From assembly GCF_007994225.1 (NCBI RefSeq), contig NZ_VLLL01000011.1, positions 62,001-126,000 on the forward strand: a stretch of 64,000 nt of DNA. The letters run 5' to 3'. Below the pieces are notes generated by a model that was not told the DNA's origin, made no database searches, and saw only the letters and a list, made by a program, of their open reading frames with translations. Of this stretch, positions 1 to 8,105 are shown in pieces (within the stretch, counting starts at the first letter, position 1; each line of letters opens with the position of its first letter). This DNA comes from Stackebrandtia albiflava. Lineage in GTDB: Bacteria; Actinomycetota; Actinomycetes; Mycobacteriales; Micromonosporaceae. A program made the position numbers and the translations under genes.

Positions 1-123
1 GCCACCGCAGTGCATCACGGCCTCACCGTGTTGCATGTCGACCACGACTTCGCGGCGGTGGCGCGGGTGGTATCCGAGGTCGACGAACGGGACTTCCGCG
101 CGGGCACGTCTCCAGCGGAATGA
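1..123 (+). CDS. PIN-domain (VapC-like) toxin, C-terminal end only
   Basis: Only the last 40 codons are in the window, ending in TGA. The residues read TVLHVDHDFAAVARV, the usual final segment of VapC-type PIN ribonucleases, in which a HxDxDF block supplies a late acidic residue of the metal site. The upstream part, including the first catalytic Asp and any antitoxin gene, lies outside the window, so activity cannot be judged. The call rests on this short motif alone. Confidence 0.6.
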   Translation, partial: ATAVHHGLTVLHVDHDFAAVARVVSEVDERDFRAGTSPAE

Positions 124-224
124 CTGTCCGTCAGGGAGTATCTGACGATTCCGGTCTGATCAGCGAGATTCGGCTGGGCTGGCAATCAGGAGGTGCGCCG
201 ATCGGCTGGGGGACAGGGCAGTGG

Positions 225-854
225 CTACGAACGGCGCGCCAATAGATGGACGTCGAGGAAGCCCCGATCAGAGGCTGGATCGTGGAGCAGGCGGGCGAAG
301 GGATCGAGCCCAGCATCGCCCAGCAGTTCGGCGAGGCGATCCACCGGCCAGCTGTAGGCGGGCGCCACCTTGTGGTCGAACCGGACCGGTTCTTGTCCGT
401 CGGTCCCGAAGAAGGAGACCAGGAGCAGACCGTCCGGTGCCAGGACGCGTACCTGTTCGGCGAGCAGCTCCGGTAGTTCCCCCGGAGGGGTGTGAATCAT
501 CGAGTAGTGGGCCAGTATGCCGCCGAGCGCGGCGTCCTCGATCGGCAGGGATTCCATCCGCGCCTCTTGGAAGCGCAGCGCCGGATGGGCCTGCCGGGCG
601 TGGTCGACCATGCCGGGGGCAAGGTCTAGTCCGAAGGCGTCCAGGCCGAGTTCGTGCAGCATGGCTGTCAGATGTCCGGGCCCGCACCCGACGTCCGCTG
701 TCCGCAGGTTGCCCGTCGCGCGCACCAGTTCGGCGAAGGTGCCGATCATGGCCCGGGAGAAAGGCTGTGTTTCCAGCCGGTTTGCGAACAGCGATGCGTA
801 CAGCTCGACGACACCGTCGTAGGCCGTCCTGGTCTCGTCCTGATGATTCTCCAC
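225..854 (-). CDS. Class I SAM-dependent methyltransferase
   Basis: About 209 residues. The glycine-rich SAM-binding motif I, ADVGCGPGH, is at residues 53-61, followed by an acidic LGLDLAPGM strand end (motif II region) and a post-motif AHYSMIHTP segment, as in the Methyltransf_11/25 families. The substrate cannot be read from the sequence. I place the start at the GTG at 854 because the N-terminal VENHQDETRTAYDG matches related proteins; the reading frame stays open upstream to 920 but runs into the terminal repeat of an insertion sequence. The IS end lies only about 15 bp upstream of the start, so the native promoter may have been separated from this gene. Confidence 0.8.
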   Translation of the reverse strand: MENHQDETRTAYDGVVELYASLFANRLETQPFSRAMIGTFAELVRATGNLRTADVGCGPGHLTAMLHELGLDAFGLDLAPGMVDHARQAHPALRFQEARMESLPIEDAALGGILAHYSMIHTPPGELPELLAEQVRVLAPDGLLLVSFFGTDGQEPVRFDHKVAPAYSWPVDRLAELLGDAGLDPFARLLHDPASDRGFLDVHLLARRS

Positions 855-869
855 GGGCGGGACTCTATA

Positions 870-1790
870 GCCGGTCTGACAATTGATCGAGTGGCAGGTC
901 GAGGTTGACGGATGCGGCATGGAGGCGGATAGAGCCCCTTTCGCCTCAGGTGGACGGACGGGGCCGTCCGTGGCGTGAACACCGGCAGGTGGTCAACGGG
1001 GTGCTGTGGAGGCTGCGGACCGGGGCTCCGTTGCGGGATCCTCCCGACCGGTTCGGGCCGTGGCAGACCGTCTACGAGCGGTTCGCCCGCTGGGAGGCGG
1101 ACGGCACGGGCACGGTTGCTGGAGCACGTTCAGGTCCGCGATGACGCGGTGGGCCGGGTGGAATGGACCGTCTCCGTCGACTCCACCACCAACCGAGCCC
1201 ACCAGCACGCAGTCGGCGCCCGCAAGAAGGGGATGTGAACGGGGACGAACTGGAGGATCCGGGCCGCTCGCAGGCGCGCCAGGCCCTCGGCCGCTCCCGA
1301 GGCGGACTGACCACCGAAGTCCATCTCGCCGTCGATGGCCGGGGCCTGCCCCTGTCGATTGTGCTCACGCCCGGCAACGTCAACGACGCGACGGCGTTCG
1401 GCCAGGTCCTCGACGGCATCCGCACCCGCGCCTCGGCACCGGCCGCCCGCGCACGACGCCGGACCGTGTGCCGGGTGACAAGGCGTATTCCAGCAGGGCC
1501 ATCCGCCATCTGCCGAGGCGCCGAGGCATCGCTGCCACGATCCCCGAGCGCCGCGACCAGGCGGCGAACCGCCACCGACGCGGAGCCCTCGGCGGCCGGC
1601 CGCCGGCCTTCGACGAGGTCACCTACCGCGACCGCAACGTCGTCGAACGATGCTTCGCCCGCCTCAAGCAGTTCCGCGCGATCGCGACCCGGTTCGACAA
1701 GCTGGGCGACCGCTACCGTGCCGGAGTTGTCCTGGCTTCCTTGATCCTCTGGCTCCGCGAGTCCACGGGGTAATCATTTGTCAGACAGGC
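870..1790 (+). mobile_element. Degenerate IS5-family insertion sequence
   Basis: An element of about 0.92 kb bounded by imperfect 18-bp terminal inverted repeats at 870-887 and 1773-1790 (16 of 18 positions pair, core GTCTGACAA). It holds one transposase gene broken by frameshifts. No convincing target-site duplication is visible: the left flank reads CTCTATA and the right flank TGATCC. The right repeat overlaps the 3' end of the neighbouring photolyase gene, and the left repeat sits just upstream of the methyltransferase start. Confidence 0.85.
905..1773 (+). pseudogene. IS5-family DDE transposase, frameshifted
   Basis: The product is spread over three frames. The N-terminal DNA-binding part (WRRIEPLSP, then RTGAPLRDPPDRFGPW) is read from 905. 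A frame change near 1111 leads into LLEHVQVRDDAVG and SVDSTTNRAHQHA, the first catalytic Asp. A one-base loss in a G run near 1232 leads into DVNGDELEDPG and VLTPGNVNDATAFG. A third change near 1440 leads into GDKAYSS (second Asp) and RNVVERCFARLKQFR (catalytic Glu). All three DDE residues survive but not in one frame, so the gene is dead unless trans-complemented. The family is assigned by these motifs (DUF4096-type N-terminus plus DDE_Tnp_1). Confidence 0.88.
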
Positions 1791-2989
1791 CCTGATCCGG
1801 TCCAGCGGTCGATGTACTCGTGGCCGGGGTCGAACCGTTCGGTCTGTCTTCGCATGCCGAGTTTGCGGTTGGGGCGGCTGTCGTTGCCGGTTCCCGCCAT
1901 CCACTGCCAGTTGCCGTAGTTGTTGGCGACGTCGGCGTCGATCAGCCAGCGGTCGAACCAGTGAGCGCCCTCGCGCCAGTCGATCCGCAGGTCCTTGGTG
2001 AGGTAGGACGCGGTGATCATGCGCGCCCGATTGTGCATCCAGCCCTCGGCGAGGAGTTGCCGCATCCCGGCGTCCACGATGGGCACGCCGGTCTCGCCGT
2101 GCCGCCAGGCGTCCAACTCGTCGGGGTCGTCGTTCCAGTCGCCGGGCCGGGGCCGGTAGTCGTCCCGGTTGAGGCGGGGGAACGCCGCCAGGACCTGTTG
2201 GAAGAAGTCCCGCCAGCACAACTGCCGTACCAGCGCCTCGGGCGACCGGTCGTCTCCGGCCAGCATCCGGGCCGAGACGCACCCGAAGTGCAGGTACGCG
2301 CTCATCCGGCTGGTCCGGTCGCCGGCGAGGTCGTCGTGCCGGTCGGCGTAGTCGGCGGAGCCGGGAACCCAGTCGTCCCACCGGCGCAGCGCCTCCGTCT
2401 CGCCGCCGGTGCGTTGCCGGGGCGACTCCGGAGAGGTGTGTCCGAGGACCGCCACCGGGTCGTCACCGGCGAAACCGTCCGGGAGCCGGACCCGATCCGG
2501 TTCGGCCGCCACGTCACGCCAGGTCACGGAGGACCAGGCCCGCCAGTACGGCGTGAACACGCGGTAGTGGTCGCCACCCCCGGTGGGGCGGACGTCGCCG
2601 GGCGGCACGACCGTCGCCCCGGGGAAGGCGCGCAACGGGATCCGGGCGGATTCGCACGCGGCGGCCAGCCGTTCGTGCCGCCGCCGGGCGTATCCACTGT
2701 GGTCATCCGTCATCGCCACCCCCGTCGCCTCGTGTCGGCGGCACATCCGCATCGTCTCCTCCACCGGGTCGCCGACCCGCACCGCGAGGTCACCGCCCAG
2801 AGCGCGCAACCTGTCCCGCAGGTCGGCCAACGATTCGGTGAGGAAGCGGCGGCGGTTGGCGGGAACGTCGAGCGCCGGGTCCGCCACGAACAGCGGCACC
2901 ACCCGGTCCGAGTGCCGGCAGGCCGCCTCCAGCGCCGGATTGTCGGTGGTGCGCAGGTCACGGGTGAACAGCACGACGACGGTGCGCAT
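1781..2989 (-). CDS. phr: Deoxyribodipyrimidine photolyase, C-terminally shortened
   Basis: A light-driven FAD enzyme that repairs UV pyrimidine dimers. It begins MRTVVVLFTRDLRTTDNPAL, the N-terminal antenna-binding domain. The FAD-binding core is present: LCWRDFFQQ, ETGVPIVDAGMRQL, HNRARM near residues 319-324, and NYGNWQWMAGTGND near 357-370. At 402 residues it lacks roughly the last 40 residues of typical homologues. The stop codon TGA and the last codons (G-P-V) lie inside the terminal repeat of the adjoining IS, so the native C-terminus was replaced by the insertion. Many core FAD contacts remain, so residual activity is possible but unproven. Confidence 0.9.
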   Translation of the reverse strand: MRTVVVLFTRDLRTTDNPALEAACRHSDRVVPLFVADPALDVPANRRRFLTESLADLRDRLRALGGDLAVRVGDPVEETMRMCRRHEATGVAMTDDHSGYARRRHERLAAACESARIPLRAFPGATVVPPGDVRPTGGGDHYRVFTPYWRAWSSVTWRDVAAEPDRVRLPDGFAGDDPVAVLGHTSPESPRQRTGGETEALRRWDDWVPGSADYADRHDDLAGDRTSRMSAYLHFGCVSARMLAGDDRSPEALVRQLCWRDFFQQVLAAFPRLNRDDYRPRPGDWNDDPDELDAWRHGETGVPIVDAGMRQLLAEGWMHNRARMITASYLTKDLRIDWREGAHWFDRWLIDADVANNYGNWQWMAGTGNDSRPNRKLGMRRQTERFDPGHEYIDRWTGSGPV

Positions 2990-3016
2990 CTCGAATCCCC
3001 TCAGTGGACGGACGTT

Positions 3017-4201
3017 TCAGCCCGAGCGGCCCGATCGGCGCTGCTCCAGCGATATGAGCGAGTCGTCCGCCGCCGCGCGCAGCGCCTCGTGCTGCAGCTG
3101 CCTCGCGGTCGTCTCGACCTGTTCCGGTTCGGGGAGTCCGGCGTCGGACACGCCGAGTTCGGCGAACTTGCGGGCGGTCACCATCACCCGCGACTCCAGG
3201 GAACCGATCGTGGAGTTGTAGGCGGTCACCGCCCCCGACAGCGAGGTGCCGAGCTTGGCCAGGTGACCCCCCATCGTGGCCAGTCGCCCGTACATCTCCC
3301 GGCCGAGCGCGTGGATCTCGGTGGCGTTCTGCGCCAGGGCGTCCTGCCGCCACACGTAGGCGATCGTCCGCAGCATCGCGATCAGGGTCGCGGGAGTCGC
3401 CACCACGATGTCGCGGGAGAACGCGTACTCCAGCAGTCCGGTGTCGCGTTGCAGGGCGGAGTCGAGGAACGCGTCGGCCGGCACGAACAGCACCACGAAC
3501 TCCGGTGTGACGTCGAACGCCCGCCAGTACTCCTTCTTGGACAGTTGGTCCACGTGGGCGCGCAGGTGACGGGAGTGCTGGTCCAGGTGCGACTCCCGAG
3601 CCGCCTCGTCCTGCGACTCCATGGCGTCCAGGTAGGCGTTGAACGGTGCCTTCGCGTCCACGACGACGTTCTTGCCGCCGGCGAGCCGCACCACCAGGTC
3701 GGGACGCAGCCGCCCGCCGTCACCGGTCACCGACACCTGCTCGGTGAAGTCACAGTGTTCGAGCATCCCGGCGGCCTCCACGATCCTGCGCAACTGGTGC
3801 TCGCCCCACCGGCCGCGCACCTGCGGTGCCCGCAACGCCGACACCAGTCGGCCGGTCTGGTCGCGCAGCGCCTCACCGGTGCGGGTGGCCTCGGCCACCT
3901 GCGTCCGAAGTTCCGAGTACGCCGACAACCGGGCGCGCTCGATCTCCCCGACGTGCCGTTCGTACCGGTGGAGGGATTCCCGCAGTGGCGTCAGCATCTC
4001 GCCCAGTGCCGTCTTCGACGCCGCGGCGGCGTCGGCGTTCAACGCGCGAAGCGACTGTTCCAGCCGTGCCTCGTTCTCGCGGGACGCCTCCCATCGGGCC
4101 GTCATGGTGGCGGTCTCGGCGGCGAGCCGGGCACGGGCCGCGTACCAGCCGGCCACCGCCCCGGCGGCCAGGCACAGCAGGGCGATCAGGACGTACGACA
4201 T
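3017..4201 (-). CDS. rmuC: RmuC-family protein
   Basis: About 394 residues. RmuC proteins carry an endonuclease-fold core and are linked to limiting DNA rearrangements. An N-terminal membrane anchor (YVLIALLCLAAGAVAG) is followed by a long Ala/Glu/Arg coiled coil, then GRWGEHQLRRIVEAAGM, RPDLVVRLAGGKNVVVDAKAP and FVVLFVPADAFLDSAL, all typical of the RmuC domain. I chose the ATG at 4201 because the anchor starts immediately after it; the in-frame extension to 4273 would place 24 polar residues before the anchor. It lies just downstream of the divergent gene at 4309. Confidence 0.9.
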   Translation of the reverse strand: MSYVLIALLCLAAGAVAGWYAARARLAAETATMTARWEASRENEARLEQSLRALNADAAAASKTALGEMLTPLRESLHRYERHVGEIERARLSAYSELRTQVAEATRTGEALRDQTGRLVSALRAPQVRGRWGEHQLRRIVEAAGMLEHCDFTEQVSVTGDGGRLRPDLVVRLAGGKNVVVDAKAPFNAYLDAMESQDEAARESHLDQHSRHLRAHVDQLSKKEYWRAFDVTPEFVVLFVPADAFLDSALQRDTGLLEYAFSRDIVVATPATLIAMLRTIAYVWRQDALAQNATEIHALGREMYGRLATMGGHLAKLGTSLSGAVTAYNSTIGSLESRVMVTARKFAELGVSDAGLPEPEQVETTARQLQHEALRAAADDSLISLEQRRSGRSG

Positions 4202-4308
4202 GGTGTTCAGGCTACGGGTGTGAACGGCGTGCGTGGAGTGATCGAAGACATGTGTCCCGGCGTGGCCGCTCACAGGCGGATCTCAGCCACCGTCGGTAAC
4301 GTTGACAC

Positions 4309-5055
4309 ATGGAGACCCTGATCGTCCTGGTCATCGCGGTGGCGCTGGTGGGTTGGCTCGCCTGGTACGGGAGGCGGAACGCCCGGCGGCGGCTCGACGA
4401 CGCGCGTGAGGAGGCGCAACGCTGGTACGAGAGACTGGGCGGCCAGACGATGAACCTGATGGCCGACCCGGACGACGTCGCCGCCCGCCAGGCGTTGGTG
4501 GACGCGGGGGAGAGGTATACGGCCGCCGGCGCGCAGTTGGACCGCGCCACCACGACCCGGCAGTACGCGCTCGCCGGTGAGACGGCCGTGGAGGGCCTGC
4601 ACTACGTACGTGCCGCCCGTGAGGCCATGGGCCTGCAACCCGGGCCGGACGTCCCCGCCCTGTCCGGCCAGTCCCGCGCCGGGGCGGTCCGGGAACGGCT
4701 CGACGTGGACGTGGAGGGGAAGCACTACACGGCCAGTCCGACGCCCGGTCCCGGGACGTCGCACTACTACCCGGGTGGCATGGTGGCGGGCCGCCCCGTC
4801 CCAGGCGGCTGGTATTCGGAGCCGTGGTGGCGTACCGCGTTGGTGGCGGGCGCCTGGGGATTCGGAAGCATGATGATCTTCAACGCGCTGATCATGCCGG
4901 GCATCACGGCGGGCGCGATCGAGGGCGCATACGCCGACGGTTACGCCGACGGATCGGGTAACGGCGGTGCCGGTGACGGCGGCGGTGAGGCCGGCGACGG
5001 CGGCGACATGGGCGGCGATTTCGGGGGCGACTTCGGGGACATGGGCGGATTCTGA
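4309..5055 (+). CDS. Membrane protein with Gly/Asp-rich tail
   Basis: 248 residues, function unknown. An N-terminal transmembrane segment (LIVLVIAVALVGWLAWY) is followed by a basic stretch, a predicted helical cytoplasmic region with many Ala/Arg/Glu, and a second hydrophobic stretch near residues 180-205 (TALVAGAWGFGSMMIFNALIM). The last 40 residues are low-complexity GGDFGGDFGDMGGF-type repeats. Two further small membrane proteins with glycine-rich tails follow on the same strand, so the three may act together. It is divergent from rmuC across about 107 bp. Confidence 0.75.
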   Translation: METLIVLVIAVALVGWLAWYGRRNARRRLDDAREEAQRWYERLGGQTMNLMADPDDVAARQALVDAGERYTAAGAQLDRATTTRQYALAGETAVEGLHYVRAAREAMGLQPGPDVPALSGQSRAGAVRERLDVDVEGKHYTASPTPGPGTSHYYPGGMVAGRPVPGGWYSEPWWRTALVAGAWGFGSMMIFNALIMPGITAGAIEGAYADGYADGSGNGGAGDGGGEAGDGGDMGGDFGGDFGDMGGF

Positions 5056-5124
5056 CCGGCCGCGTCCGTGGTGACCTCGCACACGAAGCCGCCGTAGGCG
5101 ATGACGACCTCCTAGACTGCCCCG

Positions 5125-5331
5125 ATGAACACGGCCGTGCCGGTGATCGCCGGAATCCTCGTTCTGATGGCGGCTTGGGTCTTCCTGGTGAGCCGTCGCG
5201 AGTCGTGGCGCAACCGCGGCGGAGGTGACGGGGGCGCTTCGACGGGCTCGGCCGGGGACGGTGACCGGCCGGGACACGAGGTCGCCGCCGACGGGTCGTC
5301 GGGAGACGGCGGTGGGGGCGGCGGCGAGTAG
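5125..5331 (+). CDS. Small single-pass membrane protein, Gly-rich
   Basis: 68 residues. An N-terminal transmembrane helix (VIAGILVLMAAWVFLV) is followed by a short basic stop-transfer (SRRESWRNR), and then nearly every residue is Gly, Asp, Ser or Ala, ending in a run of six Gly and a Glu. No enzyme motif is present. The layout (anchor plus glycine tail) repeats that of the genes on either side. Codon third positions are strongly GC, which supports real coding, but no relative is recognised. Confidence 0.55.
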   Translation: MNTAVPVIAGILVLMAAWVFLVSRRESWRNRGGGDGGASTGSAGDGDRPGHEVAADGSSGDGGGGGGE

Positions 5332-5408
5332 CGGGAGTCTCGGGCAGATCGTCCACTGGGTAGCCCCGGGTTCGGATCCGGTTGGCGAGGTGGGGTTACC
5401 GTGTCGTC

Positions 5409-5729
5409 ATGTCGACGATTCTGGGTCCCGTGACCATACTCGCCTGCCTGTTGGTCGTCGGTGTCGTGATCTCGGTGGTGGCGTTGATCGTGGTCTCCGC
5501 CAACAAGAAGAACCGCGCTGGTGGAAGCCGCCCCGGTGGTCACGGCGGAGGCGGTTACGTGGTGCCGTACTACTCCGATCCCGGTACCGCGCAGTCGGAC
5601 CACCACGGCCAGTCGTTCGGCGGTGATTCCGGCGGGTCCGGCTGGAGCGGCAATGATTCCGGCGGCTGGGGCGGTGGCGGCGACTCCGGTGGTGGCGGTG
5701 GCGGCGACTCCGGTGGTGGCGGCACCTGA
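5409..5729 (+). CDS. Small single-pass membrane protein, Gly/Ser-rich tail
   Basis: 106 residues from the ATG at 5409 (a TTG nine codons upstream is in frame). A long hydrophobic helix (ILACLLVVGVVISVVALIVV) is followed by SANKKNR, a Tyr-containing linker (YVVPYYSDPG) and a Gly/Ser/Asp/Trp-rich tail with repeated GGDSGGGGG units. Function unknown. The glycine-rich ends of this gene and its two neighbours suggest a shared surface or assembly role; this is inference from composition only. Confidence 0.6.
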   Translation: MSTILGPVTILACLLVVGVVISVVALIVVSANKKNRAGGSRPGGHGGGGYVVPYYSDPGTAQSDHHGQSFGGDSGGSGWSGNDSGGWGGGGDSGGGGGGDSGGGGT

Positions 5730-5818
5730 GCCCCGGCCGGTGCGGTGATCGTCACAATGTGGTCACCGATGGCTTAAATCCTTATCACTCAATGGACTCG
5801 TCCGGTTACGCTTGATCC

Positions 5819-6034
5819 ATGAACCTCGATGTGCTGATCGCGTTGTCCGCGGTCGGCGTCATGGTCGGCGGTTTGACGGCGATCGTGATCGGCGACCGGA
5901 AGTGGATTGCCCACCGCCGCCGCCGGCTGAAATCGGGGCCGGGGGCGGTGGAGTCGAGTCTTCCGTCGACGCTGTTGGATCCCCGGCCCGCAGAACGTCA
6001 GTCGGCGCGGCGGATGGACGTGTCGCAGGGCTGA
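5819..6034 (+). CDS. Small membrane protein of unknown function
   Basis: 71 residues starting at ATG 5819. One hydrophobic segment (VLIALSAVGVMVGGLTAIVI) is followed by a cluster of basic residues (HRRRRLK) and a polar C-terminus. The hydrophobic-then-basic pattern suggests an inner-membrane protein with the C-terminus inside. No family was recognised. It is convergent with the DUF2306 gene downstream. Confidence 0.5.
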   Translation: MNLDVLIALSAVGVMVGGLTAIVIGDRKWIAHRRRRLKSGPGAVESSLPSTLLDPRPAERQSARRMDVSQG

Positions 6035-6139
6035 AACGGTCCTTCGTGTGGACCGGGAGGCGTGTCGTGGCCCGGGGAAGGTCACGACACGCCGTCGCGA
6101 GGCTGCTTCGATCCTGCTGTCCTACGTGGAGCGGGATGT

Positions 6140-6856
6140 TCAGCGTCCGTGCCGGGCGGGCGAACGGTCGAGCCACAGTTGCGCGGCGATGAGCGCGACG
6201 GTCCAACTGGTCCAGCCGACGATCCCGGAGATCGCCATCATGAACATGGCGTCGCTGCCCTCGAAGGTGGTGTCCGCCTGCGGTAGGAGCCAGAGGATCG
6301 CCGGCACCATCAGCACGCGGTTGAGGACGATGGACATGGTCAGTGCGAAACTGCGGACCATCCAGCGGCGGTGCTCCCGGAACCGCCGCCGCCGCGCGGC
6401 GCGGAAACCGGCCGCGGTGGTGCCCAGCCACAGGAGCGCCAGCATGATGTTGCTGACCTGGATCACCGGCCCGAAGGGGGCGATGGCGCCGATGACCAGG
6501 CCCATGACGCCGCTCGGCAGTACACCGGCGATGACGTAGACGCGGCCGGAGACGCGGTGCACCTTGGGGTGGTGTTGCCGCAGCCAGGGCCAGACCTGGA
6601 GGCAGCAGGTGATCATCGCGATCGAACCGAAGATCACGTGCCCGACGACGAACGGGTAGTGGATCGCCGGGCTCCCCTCCACCGGCACCATCGACAGTGC
6701 CGGGTCGAAGGTGAGGTAGCGGGGGAGCGAGAACCCGATGAAGATCACCGCGACCAGGCCGAGCGGCACGATCCAGGGGCGTCGCCACAACGGGACTCGT
6801 GCCGGTGGTGGTGCGGTGGGTTGGGCGGGTGTGGGCGGGGGCGCGACGACGGTCAC
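6140..6856 (-). CDS. DUF2306-type integral membrane protein
   Basis: 238 residues. After a Pro-rich N-terminus there are about six hydrophobic segments: IVPLGLVAVIFIGFSLP, VVGHVIFGSIAMITCCLQVW, VIAGVLPSGVMGLVIGAI, IMLALLWLGTTAAGF, and two near the C-terminus. The pattern HPKVHRVSGRVYV and REHRRWMVRSFALT matches the DUF2306 family, in which conserved His and Arg residues lie between helices; function is not established. It is divergent from a TetR regulator with two matching operator sites between, so it is the likely target of that repressor. Confidence 0.8.
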   Translation of the reverse strand: MTVVAPPPTPAQPTAPPPARVPLWRRPWIVPLGLVAVIFIGFSLPRYLTFDPALSMVPVEGSPAIHYPFVVGHVIFGSIAMITCCLQVWPWLRQHHPKVHRVSGRVYVIAGVLPSGVMGLVIGAIAPFGPVIQVSNIMLALLWLGTTAAGFRAARRRRFREHRRWMVRSFALTMSIVLNRVLMVPAILWLLPQADTTFEGSDAMFMMAISGIVGWTSWTVALIAAQLWLDRSPARHGR

Positions 6857-6953
6857 GTGGACTCCTAGGGATGGCGTTGTCGCCGGAGTGACTTCGCGGG
6901 GCCTTCGGTCGCCGTGAGAGCTGTGCGACCGGGCCCGGTTCGCCGGGCGACGG

Positions 6954-6997
6954 AACTCTGTATGTCTTACAGTAATAACTGTAGCTCATACAGAGTT
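6954..6997. promoter_or_regulatory. Double TetR-type operator
   Basis: Two 15-bp palindromes of the form CTGTA-N5-TACAG lie at 6958-6972 and 6979-6993, with centres 21 bp apart (two helical turns). They are themselves arranged as one 44-bp inverted repeat with perfect 11-bp outer arms (6954-6964 and 6987-6997). The position between the divergent DUF2306 and TetR genes suggests autoregulation plus repression of the DUF2306 gene. Binding is inferred from symmetry and position. Confidence 0.7.
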
Positions 6998-7070
6998 TCA
7001 TCGCACGGTCCGGCCGGGTCGATGCGTAAGCTCGTCTGGTCCACGTCGACCCGACCCGATGGGAGCCGAG

Positions 7071-7790
7071 ATGTCCGACGCCGAAGACCCGGCGGCGCAG
7101 AGTCTGCGGTTGCTGTGGGGAGACGTCGGTCCCGGTCGTCGTGGGCCGAAACCCAGGCTGAGCGTCGCCGAGATCGTCGCGGCCGGCGTCGCCGTCGCCG
7201 ACGGCGAGGGACTGGAGGCCGTGTCGATGCAACGGGTGGCCGCCGAGGTCGGTTACACGACGATGTCGATGTACACCTACGTCCCCGGCAAGGAGCTCCT
7301 GCTGGAGCTGATGCTGGACGCCGCGGTGGGGGAGCCGCCGACGCTGTCGGCGGAAGGATGGCGCGAGCGCGTCGAGGAGTGGACCGCGCAGGTCCAGGAG
7401 TTGTTCCACCGGCGGCCGTGGATGCTGCGGATCGCCATGCGCAACCCGCCGATGGGTCCCGGTCAGCTCGCGTGGTTCGACCGGCTGCTGTCGGCCGTGC
7501 TCGACTCCGGTCTGAACGGTCCCGAGGCGATGTCGTTGAGCATGTACCTGCTGTCCGCCACCAGGGAACTCGCCCGCATCCACACCGACGGCGCCGCGAG
7601 TCCCGGAATCGACGAGTACATCTCGAACCTGTCCACGGTGGTCACCCCTGTGCGGTTCCCGGCGCTGTACCGGGCGATGTCGTCCGACGGGTTCACCGAC
7701 GACGTGGACGAGGAGAGCCTGTCCCGCTTCGGTCTACGGCGGCTGCTCGACGGCGTCGACGCCCACGTGGCGGACGGGTCCGGCGGATGA
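7071..7790 (+). CDS. TetR-family transcriptional repressor
   Basis: 239 residues from the ATG at 7071, which has GGGAG five bases upstream; an in-frame ATG at 7059 lacks such spacing. The N-terminal helix-turn-helix reads SVAEIVAAGVAVADGEGLEAVS then MQRVAAEVGYTTMSMYTYV, the TetR_N pattern. The rest (DRLLSAVLDSGLNGPEAMSL and neighbouring helices) resembles the TetR_C_1 ligand-binding fold of tetracycline-repressor-like proteins. It is divergent from a DUF2306 membrane protein, and the shared intergenic region has a double palindromic operator. The inducer is unknown. Confidence 0.9.
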   Translation: MSDAEDPAAQSLRLLWGDVGPGRRGPKPRLSVAEIVAAGVAVADGEGLEAVSMQRVAAEVGYTTMSMYTYVPGKELLLELMLDAAVGEPPTLSAEGWRERVEEWTAQVQELFHRRPWMLRIAMRNPPMGPGQLAWFDRLLSAVLDSGLNGPEAMSLSMYLLSATRELARIHTDGAASPGIDEYISNLSTVVTPVRFPALYRAMSSDGFTDDVDEESLSRFGLRRLLDGVDAHVADGSGG

Positions 7791-8105
7791 GCGCGTCCGG
7801 GGCACGCCCGACGCGCCCCGGACATCGGTCCAGGCCGTCCTGCCGCTGTTCGCGCGGCCTGGCGCACCGGCCGCCTCCACCGGATCGACGTCTCTGGCGG
7901 ACCACGTCGGCGGTTGGTCACTCACCGAGGCGTTCGGAGACCGGGCGTACGGTGCGGGACGCAGGTCTGAGGCCCCCGGCAAAGCCGAGGTCTTCCGGCT
8001 TCGAGGCCGCCGCACCCGAGATCGTGACGGTGGTGTCCGCACGCCCTGAACGCCCGACGGCCCTCGACGACGAGGGCCGTCGGACACGGTGGGTCCGGGT
8101 CTCGG
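7791..8105. other. Intergenic stretch between convergent genes
   Basis: 315 bp with no supportable gene; open frames here have no start signals or recognisable content. The one clear element is the hairpin terminator at 8054-8083. Confidence 0.6.
8054..8083. terminator. Hairpin between convergent genes
   Basis: Perfect 13-bp stem (CCGACGGCCCTCG) with an ACGA loop, between the ends of the tetR gene and the sigma-partner gene. No T-run follows on either strand, as is common in actinomycetes; it is probably bidirectional. Confidence 0.75.

Noticed and set aside
905-1773. Programmed frameshifting of the IS transposase
   Set aside because: Three separate frame changes are needed; IS5-family elements use at most one, so decay is the simpler reading.
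1820-4321. An 833-codon plus-strand frame opposite photolyase and rmuC
   Set aside because: It spans two real minus-strand genes and their gap, has no domain pattern and no ribosome site.
6954-6997. The 44-bp inverted repeat as a transcription terminator
   Set aside because: It lies between divergent gene starts, not at a gene end, and consists of two complete half-operators, which fits repressor sites better.
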